NCBI RefSeq assembly: GCF_900091955.1
Contig: NZ_FMDF01000120.1
Coordinates: forward strand, 1 to 64,000
DNA from: Streptomyces sp. Ncost-T10-10d
Lineage (GTDB): Bacteria > Actinomycetota > Actinomycetes > Streptomycetales > Streptomycetaceae
DNA length: 64,000 nt
Direction of reading: 5' to 3'
Positions 28,009 through 36,422 of the stretch are shown piece by piece. A program made the position numbers and the translations under genes. The notes under the pieces are model-generated. The model did not search any database and had not been told where the DNA came from. It worked only from the letters and a program-made list of their open reading frames with translations. Every line of letters starts with the position of its first letter. Positions within the stretch are counted from its first letter, which is position 1.

Positions 28009-30128
28009 GGGGAAGGGGACTGGGTGGACATCGATCTCGTGCATGCGCTTGGCGTAGTCCCGGTAGCGGCGGCGGGCTTCGCCGTGCCGGCCCGCCGCGG
28101 AGAGTGCGGCGATCAGTCCGAGGTGGGCCGACTCGTCGTAGCCGTCCTCGCCGATCAGGCGCAGGTACCAGCCGGCTGCAGCGTCGCAGCGGTCCAGCCG
28201 CAGGCAGCGGCGGGCGAGGGTACGGACGACGTCGCGGTGCAGCTCGGCGAAGGCCGCGCGCGGGCGTTCGCTCCACTCCCCGGTGAGCTCGCCGTCTTCG
28301 CCGAAGTCGCCGGTGTACATGCCGACGACCACTTCCAGGCGCGCCACCATGTCGACGCCGGCCGCCGTGTCCCGGTTGCCTTCGACCGCGGCGTTCGCCG
28401 CGATGGCCGCACGGGCCGCTTCGTGGAACCGGACCGTGTCGAGGACGACGTGCCTCGTGTTGAGCCACACGCTGGAGGGGTCGGTGACCAGAAAGCGGTT
28501 GGCCGGATGCCGCCGCGCCGGGTCGAGGACCGCGCGCACCGTCGAAATCAGCACCGACAGGCGGCGGTTGGCCACCTCCGAAGGTGTCTGCGGCCACAAC
28601 AGGGCGGCGAGCGCGGTCCGGGAGACGGGTCTTCCCAGCTGACCCGCCAGCACCTTGACGAGCTCACGGGCCTTACGCGACTGCCATCCGGCCGGGGGAC
28701 GGGCGTTCCGGAGAGCAGTACCGCCAAGTGGCCCAGGGCCTGCACGGCAACCTCGGGGACCGGCGGTGGACCGATCGCCGCCAGCGGCCCGGCGATGTGC
28801 CAGACGTCGTCGCACACCCCCAGCCGGTGCAGCCGCTGCCAGGCGACGTCCTCGGACAGCCGGTCGCCTGCGTGGCGCGCCCGCAGCAGTGCGTTGGTGG
28901 CCAGTGCCACCTCGTTGCCCGTGTCGGCCCAGACCGCGGCCGCCTCCACCAGCCCGGCGGCACGGCGTGCGGCAGGGCGCCCCGGCGTCGTGGCCGAATC
29001 ACCCCGGTATGCGGCGAGCGCGGCGAGTTCCATCGCCTCGGCCAGCCCGGCCGGGTCGCGGCGGCGGCCGGCCTCCGAGCGGACGTCTGCGGCGTACTGG
29101 GCGGCCGAGACGGTGTCTCCGCTGCACAGTGCGACCCAGCCTGCGGCCAACTCGCCGGTGACCGGCCCGGCGGCGCTCGGCAGTGTGAGGGACAACTCCG
29201 CGTACCGTGCCGCCTCGCCCGGATCGTCGGCGTAGCAGGTGCGCGCCAACCCCGCCCATGCCTGCGCCACGACCTGGGCGTTGCCGTCCGGCTCGGCCAT
29301 CGCCACGGCTTCGCGATAGGTCGCCGTCGCCTGCCAGGCGGAGCCCCGGGTCAGGTGCACCCGGGCGATCAACAGCAGTCCGAACGCGGCCAGCGGTGAG
29401 CCCTCCCGCTGCCACAGGGTGAGCGCGCGATCGGCGTCGTCGCGGGCGGCGTTGAGATCGCTGAGCCCCAGCCAGGCCTCGGCGCGGTTGTGCAGGGCCA
29501 GTGCGAGCAGCGTCTGCTGGGGAGCGCCCTCACCGAGGCGGATCGCCTCGGTGAGGGCGTCGACCGCCTCGCGCAGACGCCCCTCCTCGACCAGGCGGGA
29601 GCCGACGTTGGAGCGGATCCGCAGCTGCAGGCCCATGTCCCCGGCCCGTTCGGCCGCTGCGAAGGCCCTGGCGTAGGCGTGTTCGTTGGCTGCGCGGTCG
29701 CCCTCACTGAAGGCGGCCAGCGCCTGGGCGAGGTAGGCCGCCGCCAGCGCAGCGTCGTCGCGGCTCTGCTCGGCAGCCCGTACCGCCTCGTCGGCGAGGC
29801 TCCGTGCCAGCGTCCGGTCACCACGGGCCCAGCGTGCTGCCGACCGGCCGGCCAGCAACTGGGCCTGGTCCGCGCCGGCGTCCCCGGCGTCGGCGGCCGC
29901 GCGTTCGTACAGCGACTCGGCGCCCTCGAACTCGCCCCGCTGATGGAGTACGCGGCCGAGCCTCCAGGCCAGTTCGGCAGGCAGCAGCGCGTCCGCCGGG
30001 AGCGTCGCGACATGCCGCAGCGCCTCGTTGTACTGCCCCTGTCGCAGGGCCGACTCCGCCAGTCGCGCGACAGTATCGGGGTCGCGCACCCGGTCAGCAC
30101 CCGCAGCCCCTCCCGCGCTGGTGGTCAC
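28000..30128 (-). pseudogene. TPR/BTAD-type transcriptional regulator, interrupted by one frameshift
   Basis: From GTG 30128 about 475 residues of TPR-like helical repeats are read (GQYNEALRHVATLP, FEGAESLYERAAADAG and many more). The frame is then lost at a run of five G on the plus strand, 28694-28698. In the next frame the protein continues with a winged-helix DNA-binding domain (SRKARELVKVLAGQLGRPVS, LSVLISTVRAVLDP) and a BTAD domain to the stop at 28000. One extra base in the run would restore a single protein of about 709 residues. It is a SARP-relative with reversed domain order. Either it is a real mutant or the run is miscounted. Confidence 0.82.
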
Positions 30129-30149
30129 CGCGTCAGGATACTCTGAACC

Positions 30150-30480
30150 GCGCCGGGTTCGGCAGAGATCTCAGATTGTGGTTGTGACCTGGGGGTTTCG
30201 TGGATACTGGCGACCGGGAGGGCCACCGCGCGTGGGGCGAGGCCGAGCACCACTGCGCAAGCCAGATGCCGGCCCCACAGGGTGACCGAGACGGCGGGCT
30301 GCCGGCCGAACAGCCCACTCGTGGCGAGGTGTTCAGGCACACCCAGTCGGCGGCCCGCGACCTCGGCGCCCCGCCGGGTGCCGCGCTCGCCGTTCAGTCT
30401 GCCCATCAGCGTCAACAGCAGCGCCCAGGAGACCAGGCCCGCGCGAGTCGGCGTTGTGCTTCCCGTCGTCCGCCGTCGCA
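30150..30480 (-). pseudogene. Remnant resembling DUF2207 membrane protein C-terminus
   Basis: Minus-strand reading gives ATRRGAEVAGRR-like sequence ending in TLWGRHLACAVVLGLAPRAV, close to the conserved WDRYLAYGAALG end of DUF2207 proteins. There is no intact start, and the frame runs into the regulator's upstream region. DUF2207 genes commonly sit beside lemA, and a lemA remnant lies immediately upstream here, which supports the call. It is non-functional. Confidence 0.45.
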
Positions 30481-30483
30481 CAC

Positions 30484-30836
30484 GTGCCGCGAAGCCGGTC
30501 AGGCCCGCGATGACGTTGGCCGGGACCGTCTGGATCGCGTTGTTGTAGGTGAAGGCCGCATCGTTGTACTACTGCCGGGAGTAAGCGATGCGGTTCTCGG
30601 TGACCGACAGCTCCTCCTGTCTCTGCCGCTCGTGCGCGGCCTACCCGCTGACGGTTTGCACGCGGTTGGGGGACCAGATCGTGGCGTCGCTTGAGCTGTA
30701 CCTCGATCTGGGGCCCAGGCGTTGTCCACCGCACCGCGTTTACGGACAAGACCGTTGTAGGGCACGACGAAGGCGAGGATGAACAGCAGCACGACGAGAA
30801 CGACAGCGACGGGTAGGATCGCGGGGGCTCCTATGG
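30484..30836 (-). pseudogene. lemA remnant
   Basis: Pieces of a LemA protein are read on the minus strand in changing frames. They are a membrane segment with FVVPYNGLVRKRGAVDNAWA, then QIEVQLKRRHDLVP, then LSVTENRIAYSRQ, an in-frame stop, and YNDAAFTYNNAIQTVPANVI. All match LemA in order. The frameshifts, the stop and the loss of the middle show it is a pseudogene. LemA is an inner-membrane protein with an outward coiled-coil domain. Confidence 0.75.
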
Positions 30837-30865
30837 ATGGGACGTGTGCGCACGGCGGACACGGG

Positions 30866-31405
30866 TCAGATCCGGGTGGCCACCTTTCGGGCCAGCTCTT
30901 GCAGTGGTGTGCGGTTCTCCGCCGGGTCGTTGAGCCGCACCAGACGGATCGACACCCACCGGTCGGACCTGCGGAGGAAGACCGCCTCGTCCTCGGCGTA
31001 CGCCTCGTCGCCGATACCGGCCAGCGGCCTGAGTGTGTGTCCGAGGTCGCGTTCGATGTCGAGGTACTTCTTCGCACCGTCCCCCACGAAGATCTCCACC
31101 TGGGCCGTCGGCCCGGTGACGGGGCCCGTGTAGGTGCATGTCTCCCGCACCGGTGTCGCGGGGTCGAGCGCTGTTCCGGCCAGCTTCTCCGCCTCCTGCT
31201 TGGTCACCAGGGCGCAGGGGTCGACGGCTGCCCCATTCGGCGACGGCGCCTCGGTGCTCTCCTCCGGAGTCCGGGTTGCCGTGGCCGGCTCGACCGACGA
31301 GGGGCCGGCTGCCGAGGACTGCCCGTGGCCGCCGCACCCGGACAGCGCGAGCAAGGCGAGCACAGCCAGGGGCACCAGTGGCGACGGCGGGCGGTTGCGG
31401 TTCAT
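30866..31405 (-). CDS. DUF3558-type lipoprotein, copy 1
   Basis: A 179-residue lipoprotein starting at ATG 31405. The signal peptide ends at the lipobox LALSG-C (LAVLALLALSGCGG). It is followed by a linker rich in S, T, P and E and a DUF3558-like domain: VDPCALVTKQEAEKLAG, ETCTYTGP, GIGDEAY and a late WVSIRLV. The two cysteines probably form a disulphide. It is secreted and membrane-anchored; the function is unknown. The gene is 32 bases downstream of the next lipoprotein gene, probably in one operon. Confidence 0.85.
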   Translation of the reverse strand: MNRNRPPSPLVPLAVLALLALSGCGGHGQSSAAGPSSVEPATATRTPEESTEAPSPNGAAVDPCALVTKQEAEKLAGTALDPATPVRETCTYTGPVTGPTAQVEIFVGDGAKKYLDIERDLGHTLRPLAGIGDEAYAEDEAVFLRRSDRWVSIRLVRLNDPAENRTPLQELARKVATRI

Positions 31406-31437
31406 CGGGATCCTCACTGTCTGCCTTCGTCTCGGTG

Positions 31438-33030
31438 TCAGGACTTGCACAGCGGTACGTCCGGCAGCGTCTGCTGTCTGTGGACGAAAGGTGTCAGGCT
31501 CTCCTGCAGCAGCTGGAACTTCATCGTGGGCAGGAGCTTCTTGAGGGCGGCCATGGCCACGGCGGAGACGGAAACCCCCACGCCCCCACCGATTTTGCCG
31601 TCCAGCGTCGCTCCGACACAGCGGGTCAGCGGGGCGCCGAGGACCGAGCCGTTGGTCACCCCGAAGTCCATGACGAGCTTGGCGTAGGGACCGGCGAAGG
31701 CGGCGGGCACACCGACTCCGACCTGGACCTTGAACTCGACGGTGGTGGCGATGCCGCTGACTCCGACGGAGATTCCGGTGACCGAGTCCATGATGCTTTT
31801 GATCACCGAGAGCTTCGGGGTGACGATCGAGCCGTTGACCATGCCGATGGCACCGTCGAGCCCCCACTCACCGTCGGCGGTCACCGTGGTGTTGTTGCCG
31901 CCGAGTGCGGTTGCGACGCTGAACTTCCAGCTGATGTCGAAGGCGAACGGGGTCCCCGCGATCGGCAGGGTCATCTGGACCGGTACCTCGGCCCGGATCT
32001 TCGAGTTGTCGATGACACCGTTGGCCGCACCGGCGGCGATCCTGATCGCGACGCTTTTGATCCCCTCGACGGCGAACGTGGCCCCGTCGGCGACCCGACC
32101 GCCGGAGATCGTTACATCGGAACGGATGTGCAGTTTCTCCGTCTTCAGCGAGAAGTCGACAAAGACCTTGAGCCCCGCCGCGGCCTTGTGATTGAACTTC
32201 AGACCGAACGCCCCCGGGCTGCGATACGGCTGGGCCTTCCATTCCCCGAGATCCGCCGTGACGCTGCTCGACCTGGCCGGCGGCAGCGTGCCCCCGACGG
32301 CGGCGACCCGGACCGGTCCCCGTTCGACCACGGTGCCGACGCGCCCCGAATGCGCGGCGCGCACCGACGTCTGTCCGATCGTCCGCGCCGTCGTCGGAGC
32401 ATCCCGCGCGGCGTCCTTGGCGGCGCCCTTCTCGGCCTCTGTCGCAGCGTCCGTCGGGGCATCCGCAGACATGGTCACCGCCCCGGGCAGGTCCGGGATC
32501 TCCAGGTAGTGGAGCGCGCCATTGTCGATGTCCTGATCGAGTGTGAGGTGGGCGTCGCGGAATACCTCGGTGAACTCCACCGGGCCCAGAGTGGCCACGA
32601 CGTCTCCGTGTACCCGGCGCACCTTCTGCACCCGCCCCACCGCACGGCTGGTGGCGTACAGGACCTTTCCGAGCCGAACGTCCTGGGCACCGCGGGCTTT
32701 TCCGTCGATGGTCCAGGTCAGACCGTCACTGGATGCCGACCGGATTGCTCGCGGTCCACCCTCGACGATCACGACGTCGGGCTGGTAGGTGATCGACGGA
32801 TCGCGGACCGGCCGGGTCCCGTAGGTGAGCGCGGCCTCGGACGTCTCGGCCGGATTGGAGCCCTCGTGCGCACGCCTGGATGCGCCACCGCATGCCGCCG
32901 TGATGGTCAGGAGGAACGCAATCGCCAGCGGCGCGGCCCGCCTCCCCGGGCGCGGTGCGCTCACGGCCCACCCCGGGCGGAGGGCCGCAACCCCCCGTGA
33001 CACAGCCGACAGCAGCCGGATGCCTCTCAT
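31438..33030 (-). CDS. Large lipoprotein of unknown function
   Basis: A 530-residue protein. The N-terminus has a basic region and a hydrophobic segment ending in the lipobox TAA-C (IAFLLTITAACGG). The first half has IVEGGPRAIRS, LTWTIDGKARG and EFTEVFRDAHLTL. The second half is beta-rich with a repeated V-G pattern, including ISWKFSVATALGG and GVGVSVSAVAMAALKKLLP. A charged A/D/K linker (about 180-215) separates them. I do not recognise the family. It shares an upstream 38-base element with the lipoprotein gene at 34039, so the two are probably co-regulated. Confidence 0.8.
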   Translation of the reverse strand: MRGIRLLSAVSRGVAALRPGWAVSAPRPGRRAAPLAIAFLLTITAACGGASRRAHEGSNPAETSEAALTYGTRPVRDPSITYQPDVVIVEGGPRAIRSASSDGLTWTIDGKARGAQDVRLGKVLYATSRAVGRVQKVRRVHGDVVATLGPVEFTEVFRDAHLTLDQDIDNGALHYLEIPDLPGAVTMSADAPTDAATEAEKGAAKDAARDAPTTARTIGQTSVRAAHSGRVGTVVERGPVRVAAVGGTLPPARSSSVTADLGEWKAQPYRSPGAFGLKFNHKAAAGLKVFVDFSLKTEKLHIRSDVTISGGRVADGATFAVEGIKSVAIRIAAGAANGVIDNSKIRAEVPVQMTLPIAGTPFAFDISWKFSVATALGGNNTTVTADGEWGLDGAIGMVNGSIVTPKLSVIKSIMDSVTGISVGVSGIATTVEFKVQVGVGVPAAFAGPYAKLVMDFGVTNGSVLGAPLTRCVGATLDGKIGGGVGVSVSAVAMAALKKLLPTMKFQLLQESLTPFVHRQQTLPDVPLCKS

Positions 33031-33493
33031 ACCGTGATCCGTTCGCCATGGCCGACGCTCGCGGCGCCGTACCCCCTAGACCCAATACCGGTGACTTTGG
33101 CGCCCGACAGAGCCTCTGTGCGCGACGTTTTCGCACGTCAGAGCCATCAATGACGCGCTAAGTCACTGGTATTGCCCCTAGACCATCATCAACTGGCGTG
33201 TTCGCGCCCTGTTCAGGAATCCTTCGGGCGACCGGTCGCTACGTCCTCTCGTGGTCGCTGCGGCTGCCGGGCAACGGCGGCAGACGGCCTCGTGGAGTGC
33301 TCCACCACCGCCTCGCCTCGCACGCGGACGTGCAGGGCTCCGGTGCGGCCGGACGAGGTGGGTCCCGGGAACGGGCCGCGCGGCACGACACCACTTTCGC
33401 CCGCGCCCGGCCCCCACCCCGGCACCGTGCCCCCCCCGCCGACCGCGCGCCGTGCTCGTGGGGTGCGGCCCGGCGCGGGCCCGGCTGCCGGTG
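33031..33493. other. Intergenic region upstream of the large lipoprotein gene
   Basis: No gene is supported here. It contains the first copy of a 38-base element (33198-33235) about 170 bases before the minus-strand start at 33030, and GC-rich spacer near 33400-33480. The short open frames on both strands have no ribosome sites or recognisable sequence. Confidence 0.5.
33198..33235 (-). promoter_or_regulatory. 38-base element upstream of lipoprotein gene, copy 1
   Basis: It matches the element at 34147-34184 at 28 of 38 positions with no gaps (shared core GGAAT-CTTC-GG-GA-CGG). Both lie 110-170 bases upstream of minus-strand lipoprotein genes. A shared promoter or operator is inferred. Confidence 0.4.
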
Positions 33494-34039
33494 TCAGACG
33501 CGCGCGCCCACCGTCCGGGCGAGTTCGTTCAGCCGCCCGGCGTTGTCCACCCTGTCCGCCACCACGGTCATCGCCACCCAGATCCCCGACTTCCGGAAGA
33601 GCACGGTGAAGGTCCCGTGATCGGAGGCGTCGTAGGAGTAGGCCTCCTCGCCCACGCCGGAGAGCGGCTTCTTGTGGGCTCCCGCGAGCATGTCGTCGGC
33701 GAAGGCCTTGGCTTCGTCACCCTGTACAGTCGAGGAGATCAGCACCCCGTCGTGCGAGTACTCGCAGCCCGTGGTGTTGAACTCGCTCGTCTTCGCCGTG
33801 ACGGACACGCCTCCCAACTGCTGGACCTCCTGGACGGAGATGAGCCCGCAGGGGTCCGCCGGCGGCCTTTTCGCCAGGGCTCCGCCGCTGTCGCCTGTAC
33901 GGTCCGTGGCGTTCGACCGCGGCCGGTCGGCAACCGAGGGAGCCCCATCGCCGGAGCCGCCGCACCCGGCTGCGGCGAGCGTCACGAGCAGCGTCACGGT
34001 CAGCACCGGAGCATGCCGCAAGCGTCTTCGGGACATCAT
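33494..34039 (-). CDS. DUF3558-type lipoprotein, copy 2
   Basis: A 181-residue lipoprotein from ATG 34039, with AAGGAGG 8 bases upstream. Its signal peptide ends at LAAAG-C. The mature protein follows DUF3558: PADPCGLISVQEVQQLGG, TTGCEYSHDG, GVGEEAYSYD and WVAMTVVADRVDNA. It parallels the lipoprotein at 31405 in length and motif order and is a distant paralogue. The function is unknown; it is outside the cell and membrane-anchored. Confidence 0.86.
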   Translation of the reverse strand: MMSRRRLRHAPVLTVTLLVTLAAAGCGGSGDGAPSVADRPRSNATDRTGDSGGALAKRPPADPCGLISVQEVQQLGGVSVTAKTSEFNTTGCEYSHDGVLISSTVQGDEAKAFADDMLAGAHKKPLSGVGEEAYSYDASDHGTFTVLFRKSGIWVAMTVVADRVDNAGRLNELARTVGARV

Positions 34040-34146
34040 CAGCCAGACCTCCTTGTCACCGCCGCCGACCCTGCGCCGTGCGAGGGCGGCAGCTCCGGCC
34101 CCGTACTGTCCGGGCCGGTCCGCCGCCCTGATCAGCATGGACGCAT

Positions 34147-34184
34147 GTGTTCGTGCCGGGTTAGGGAATTCTTCAGGTGAACGG
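34147..34184 (-). promoter_or_regulatory. 38-base element upstream of lipoprotein gene, copy 2
   Basis: This is the second copy of the element at 33198-33235, about 108 bases before the start at 34039. It may include the promoter of this gene. Confidence 0.4.
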
Positions 34185-34345
34185 AGGCGCCGCTCGCCGC
34201 CGACTCTGCGGGCGCAGCCCGCGCACCCGCGGAGAACTGGTGACGGGCGCACTGGAATCGGTCGGGCCCCTCTCTGTCAGCCTTGGGTGAGACATCCCGT
34301 TCTGCGGGGTTAGCCTGAGAGGGCACGACAGGAGAGCCGTCCCTT

Positions 34346-34729
34346 ATGCCCAGCACAGAGTCCGTCGGATCCGACCCGGCACCGAGGCCGAAGCGCCGCA
34401 CTTTCACCTCGGAGTACAAACTGCGGATCGTCGCCGAGTACGACGCCGCAGCCAGGAGCGAGAAGGGTGCGGTCCTGCGCCGGGAACGGCTCTATCATTC
34501 CCATATCAAGGAGTGGCGGGCCGCGCGGGACGCCGGGGCCCTGGAAAACCTGATCGACCGCCGGACCAGCCCGGCCCGTGCGAAGAAGTCCGCCGCGGAG
34601 GTGGAGAACGAGAAGCTGCGGCAGCAGGTGGAGCGGCTGCAGAGGGACCTGGCCCGGAACAAGGCCGCACTCGAGGTGATGGGAAAAGCTTCCGCGCTCT
34701 TGGAAATGGTCTCCGAGAGCGCGGACTGA
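34346..34729 (+). mobile_element. IS3-family transposase OrfA
   Basis: A 127-residue OrfA. The N-terminal helix-turn-helix (RTFTSEYKLRIVAEYDAA) and C-terminal leucine-zipper coiled coil (EVENEKLRQQVERLQRDLAR) are both typical of IS3-family proteins. OrfB follows in the -1 frame. The sequence GGGAAAAGC at 34681-34689 is a candidate slippage site for making the OrfAB fusion. OrfA itself is intact, but its OrfB is a chimera, so the element should not move on its own. Confidence 0.92.
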
Positions 34730-35775
34730 AGCCTGCCGTCGACCCTGTCGTGGACGAGGCGTTCACCGGCGTCGAGGCTCAGCTGGGCATCACGGCCGCC
34801 TGTCGGCTGACCGGCCGCTCCCGCGCCACGCACTACCGCCGGCTCCGGCCCCCGCCACCACGCAGAGCACGTGCCCCGCAGGTGCAGCCGTCGGCCCTGA
34901 CGGCCGAAGAGCGGGCTGCGGTGACGGAGTTGATGAACGGCGACGAGTATGCCGAGCTGGCGCCCGCGCAGATCTGGGCCCGCGAGCTGGATGCCGGGCG
35001 CTGTCACTGCTCCGTCTCGACGATGTACCGGATCCTGCGCGAGCAGGATCAGTCCGGTGAGCGCCGACGGCAGGCCGTCCATCCCGCCAAGGCGGTGCCC
35101 GAGCTGGTCGCCACGGGGCCCTCGCAGGTGTTCACCTGGGACATCACCAAGGCGGCCGGACCGGTCAAGGGCGTCTGGTATCACGCCTACGTGATCATCG
35201 ACATCTTCCGCCGGTACATCGTCGGCCACACCGTCGAGCGAGCCGAATCGGCGGTGCGGGCCGAGGAGCTGATCCGCAAGACCATCGCCCGCAACGGCAT
35301 CGTGACCGACGACGGTGAGGTGCACGAAGTGCACTCGCTCAAGCGTCGCGCGGCAAACGCGACGCGACCTATTCCGATCCCGCCGCAATTCGTACGCATG
35401 CTGCGTGCCCATGTGAAACGGTTCGATGTGGCACCCGACGGTCGACTCTTCCGGAACCAGGCTGGCAACTACGTCGACGCTGCCGCCTACGGCATCACGT
35501 GGGCGCGGGCCCGGGAGCACGCCCTGACTCGTACCGAGCGGACTTCTCGCCTGGCCAAGCGACCTTACGATCTCCGACACGCCGGGATCTCCTTCTGGCT
35601 CTACTCCGGAGTGGACCCGGCTGAATGCGCCCGCCGCGCCGGTCAGAGCATCGAGGTGCTCTTTCGCCACTACGCCAAGTTCCTCGACGGCCTTCGAGAG
35701 CAGGCGAACCGCCTCATCGAGCAGTCCATGAACGAGTGGCAGCGCGTCAGCCAAGGTGACCCACCCGAGGGTTGA
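34681..35775 (+). pseudogene. Chimera: IS3 OrfB N-terminal half fused in frame to tyrosine-integrase C-terminal half
   Basis: From the frameshift region the frame reads normal IS3 OrfB (ACRLTGRSRATHYRRLRP, YAELAPAQIWARELDAG, VFTWDITKAAGPVKGVWYHA, with the first Asp of the DDE triad in TWDITK) up to RNGIV near 35300. From TDDGEVHEVHSLKRRA it becomes the C-terminal half of a tyrosine recombinase. That half has RPYDLRHAGISFWLYSGVDP (Arg-His of the active site), AGQSIEVLFRHYAKFL (tyrosine nucleophile) and the stop at 35775. Both halves are clean, so a deletion joined them at about 35305. The transposase lacks its other acidic residues and the integrase lacks its first arginine, so neither is expected to work. 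Confidence 0.88.
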
Positions 35776-35887
35776 ACCGGGGGTTTGGTCCGTGACTGGT
35801 CCGGAAGCACTGGTCGGGAGGGGTACACCAGTGGGAGAAAATGGGAGTTAGCGCGCAAGCCGGGCTTGGTTGAGAGCGGGCTGAGTG

Positions 35888-35927
35888 AAAGGCGCCTGAC
35901 GGGTGAAAGCCCAGGTCAGGCGCCTTT
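35888..35927. terminator. Bidirectional hairpin terminator
   Basis: AAAGGCGCCTGAC (35888-35900) pairs perfectly with GTCAGGCGCCTTT (35915-35927) and is flanked by A and T runs. It lies between the converging integrase remnant and the small minus-strand gene. Confidence 0.88.
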
Positions 35928-35937
35928 TCCCGTGCGT

Positions 35938-36012
35938 CTAGAAGAAGCCCAGCTTCTTCGGCGAGTACGAGACGAGGAGGTTCTTCGTCTGCTGGTGGTA
36001 CACGGCTTGCAT
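35938..36012 (-). CDS. Conserved 24-residue peptide gene, copy A
   Basis: From ATG 36012 the frame encodes 24 residues ending YHQQTKNLLVSYSPKKLGFF and a TAG. The same C-terminal 20 residues, with three changes, are encoded at 47574. Seven of the other codons differ only synonymously, including a TCG/AGC serine switch, which indicates selection on protein. A hairpin terminator begins 11 bases downstream. The frame is open further upstream (to 36234), so a longer protein cannot be excluded. The function is unknown; the peptide is polar and basic with an aromatic end. Confidence 0.55.
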   Translation of the reverse strand: MQAVYHQQTKNLLVSYSPKKLGFF

Positions 36013-36087
36013 GGCGCTGACCAGCGCGAATGTGACGGCCGATGTGGATCTGGCGGTCTCTGGCCCGCATATGGTCCGGATCTTGGT

Positions 36088-36422
36088 TGTGGGTTGACCG
36101 AGACCTCGACTGGGTTGGGTAGGGCAACGGCACTGTTCGCAGTCGCAGAGTCTGGAGGGTTTGGCGAGGCGGATTCTGATGGGCCGGCTCCTATCTGTCT
36201 GCGCCCGCAACGCCCATACCGTGGCCGTTGACACCCGGCGAGGGGAGGTGCGAGCGCTGTCTTGAATCCGCGTCGATCGTTTCGGACATGATGCGTCGGT
36301 GGATGCGTTGCCGGAATCAGAGAGACATGAGTAGCGTGTGCAGGCTTGTGCCGTCTTGGTCTGTGGTGATGTGAGGGGACCCTTGCCCGATTCCGTCGCT
36401 TTGAGGTCTGCCGGGAGTGGGC
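36088..36422. other. Intergenic region upstream of the STAND protein gene
   Basis: No gene is supported. It should contain the divergent promoters of the small minus-strand gene and the large plus-strand gene. GC content is lower than in neighbouring genes. No clear -10/-35 pair was chosen. Confidence 0.4.

Larger units (their letters stand above)
35785..36087. repeat. Diverged direct repeat, copy A (left flank of defence segment)
   Basis: It begins with TTGGTCCGTGACTGGTCCGG (35785-35804), contains a small minus-strand gene (35938-36012) and ends with TATGGTCCGGATCTTGGT (36070-36087). The same blocks in the same order and spacing occur at 47437-47723. The end blocks match at 19 of 20 and 18 of 18 positions, while the DNA between has diverged. 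The repeat directly follows the integrase-like 3' end. Confidence 0.7.

Noticed and set aside
30125..30481. An intact 118-residue minus-strand gene
   Set aside because: Only the part resembling DUF2207 is protein-like; the ends run into regulator upstream DNA, so it is listed as a remnant.
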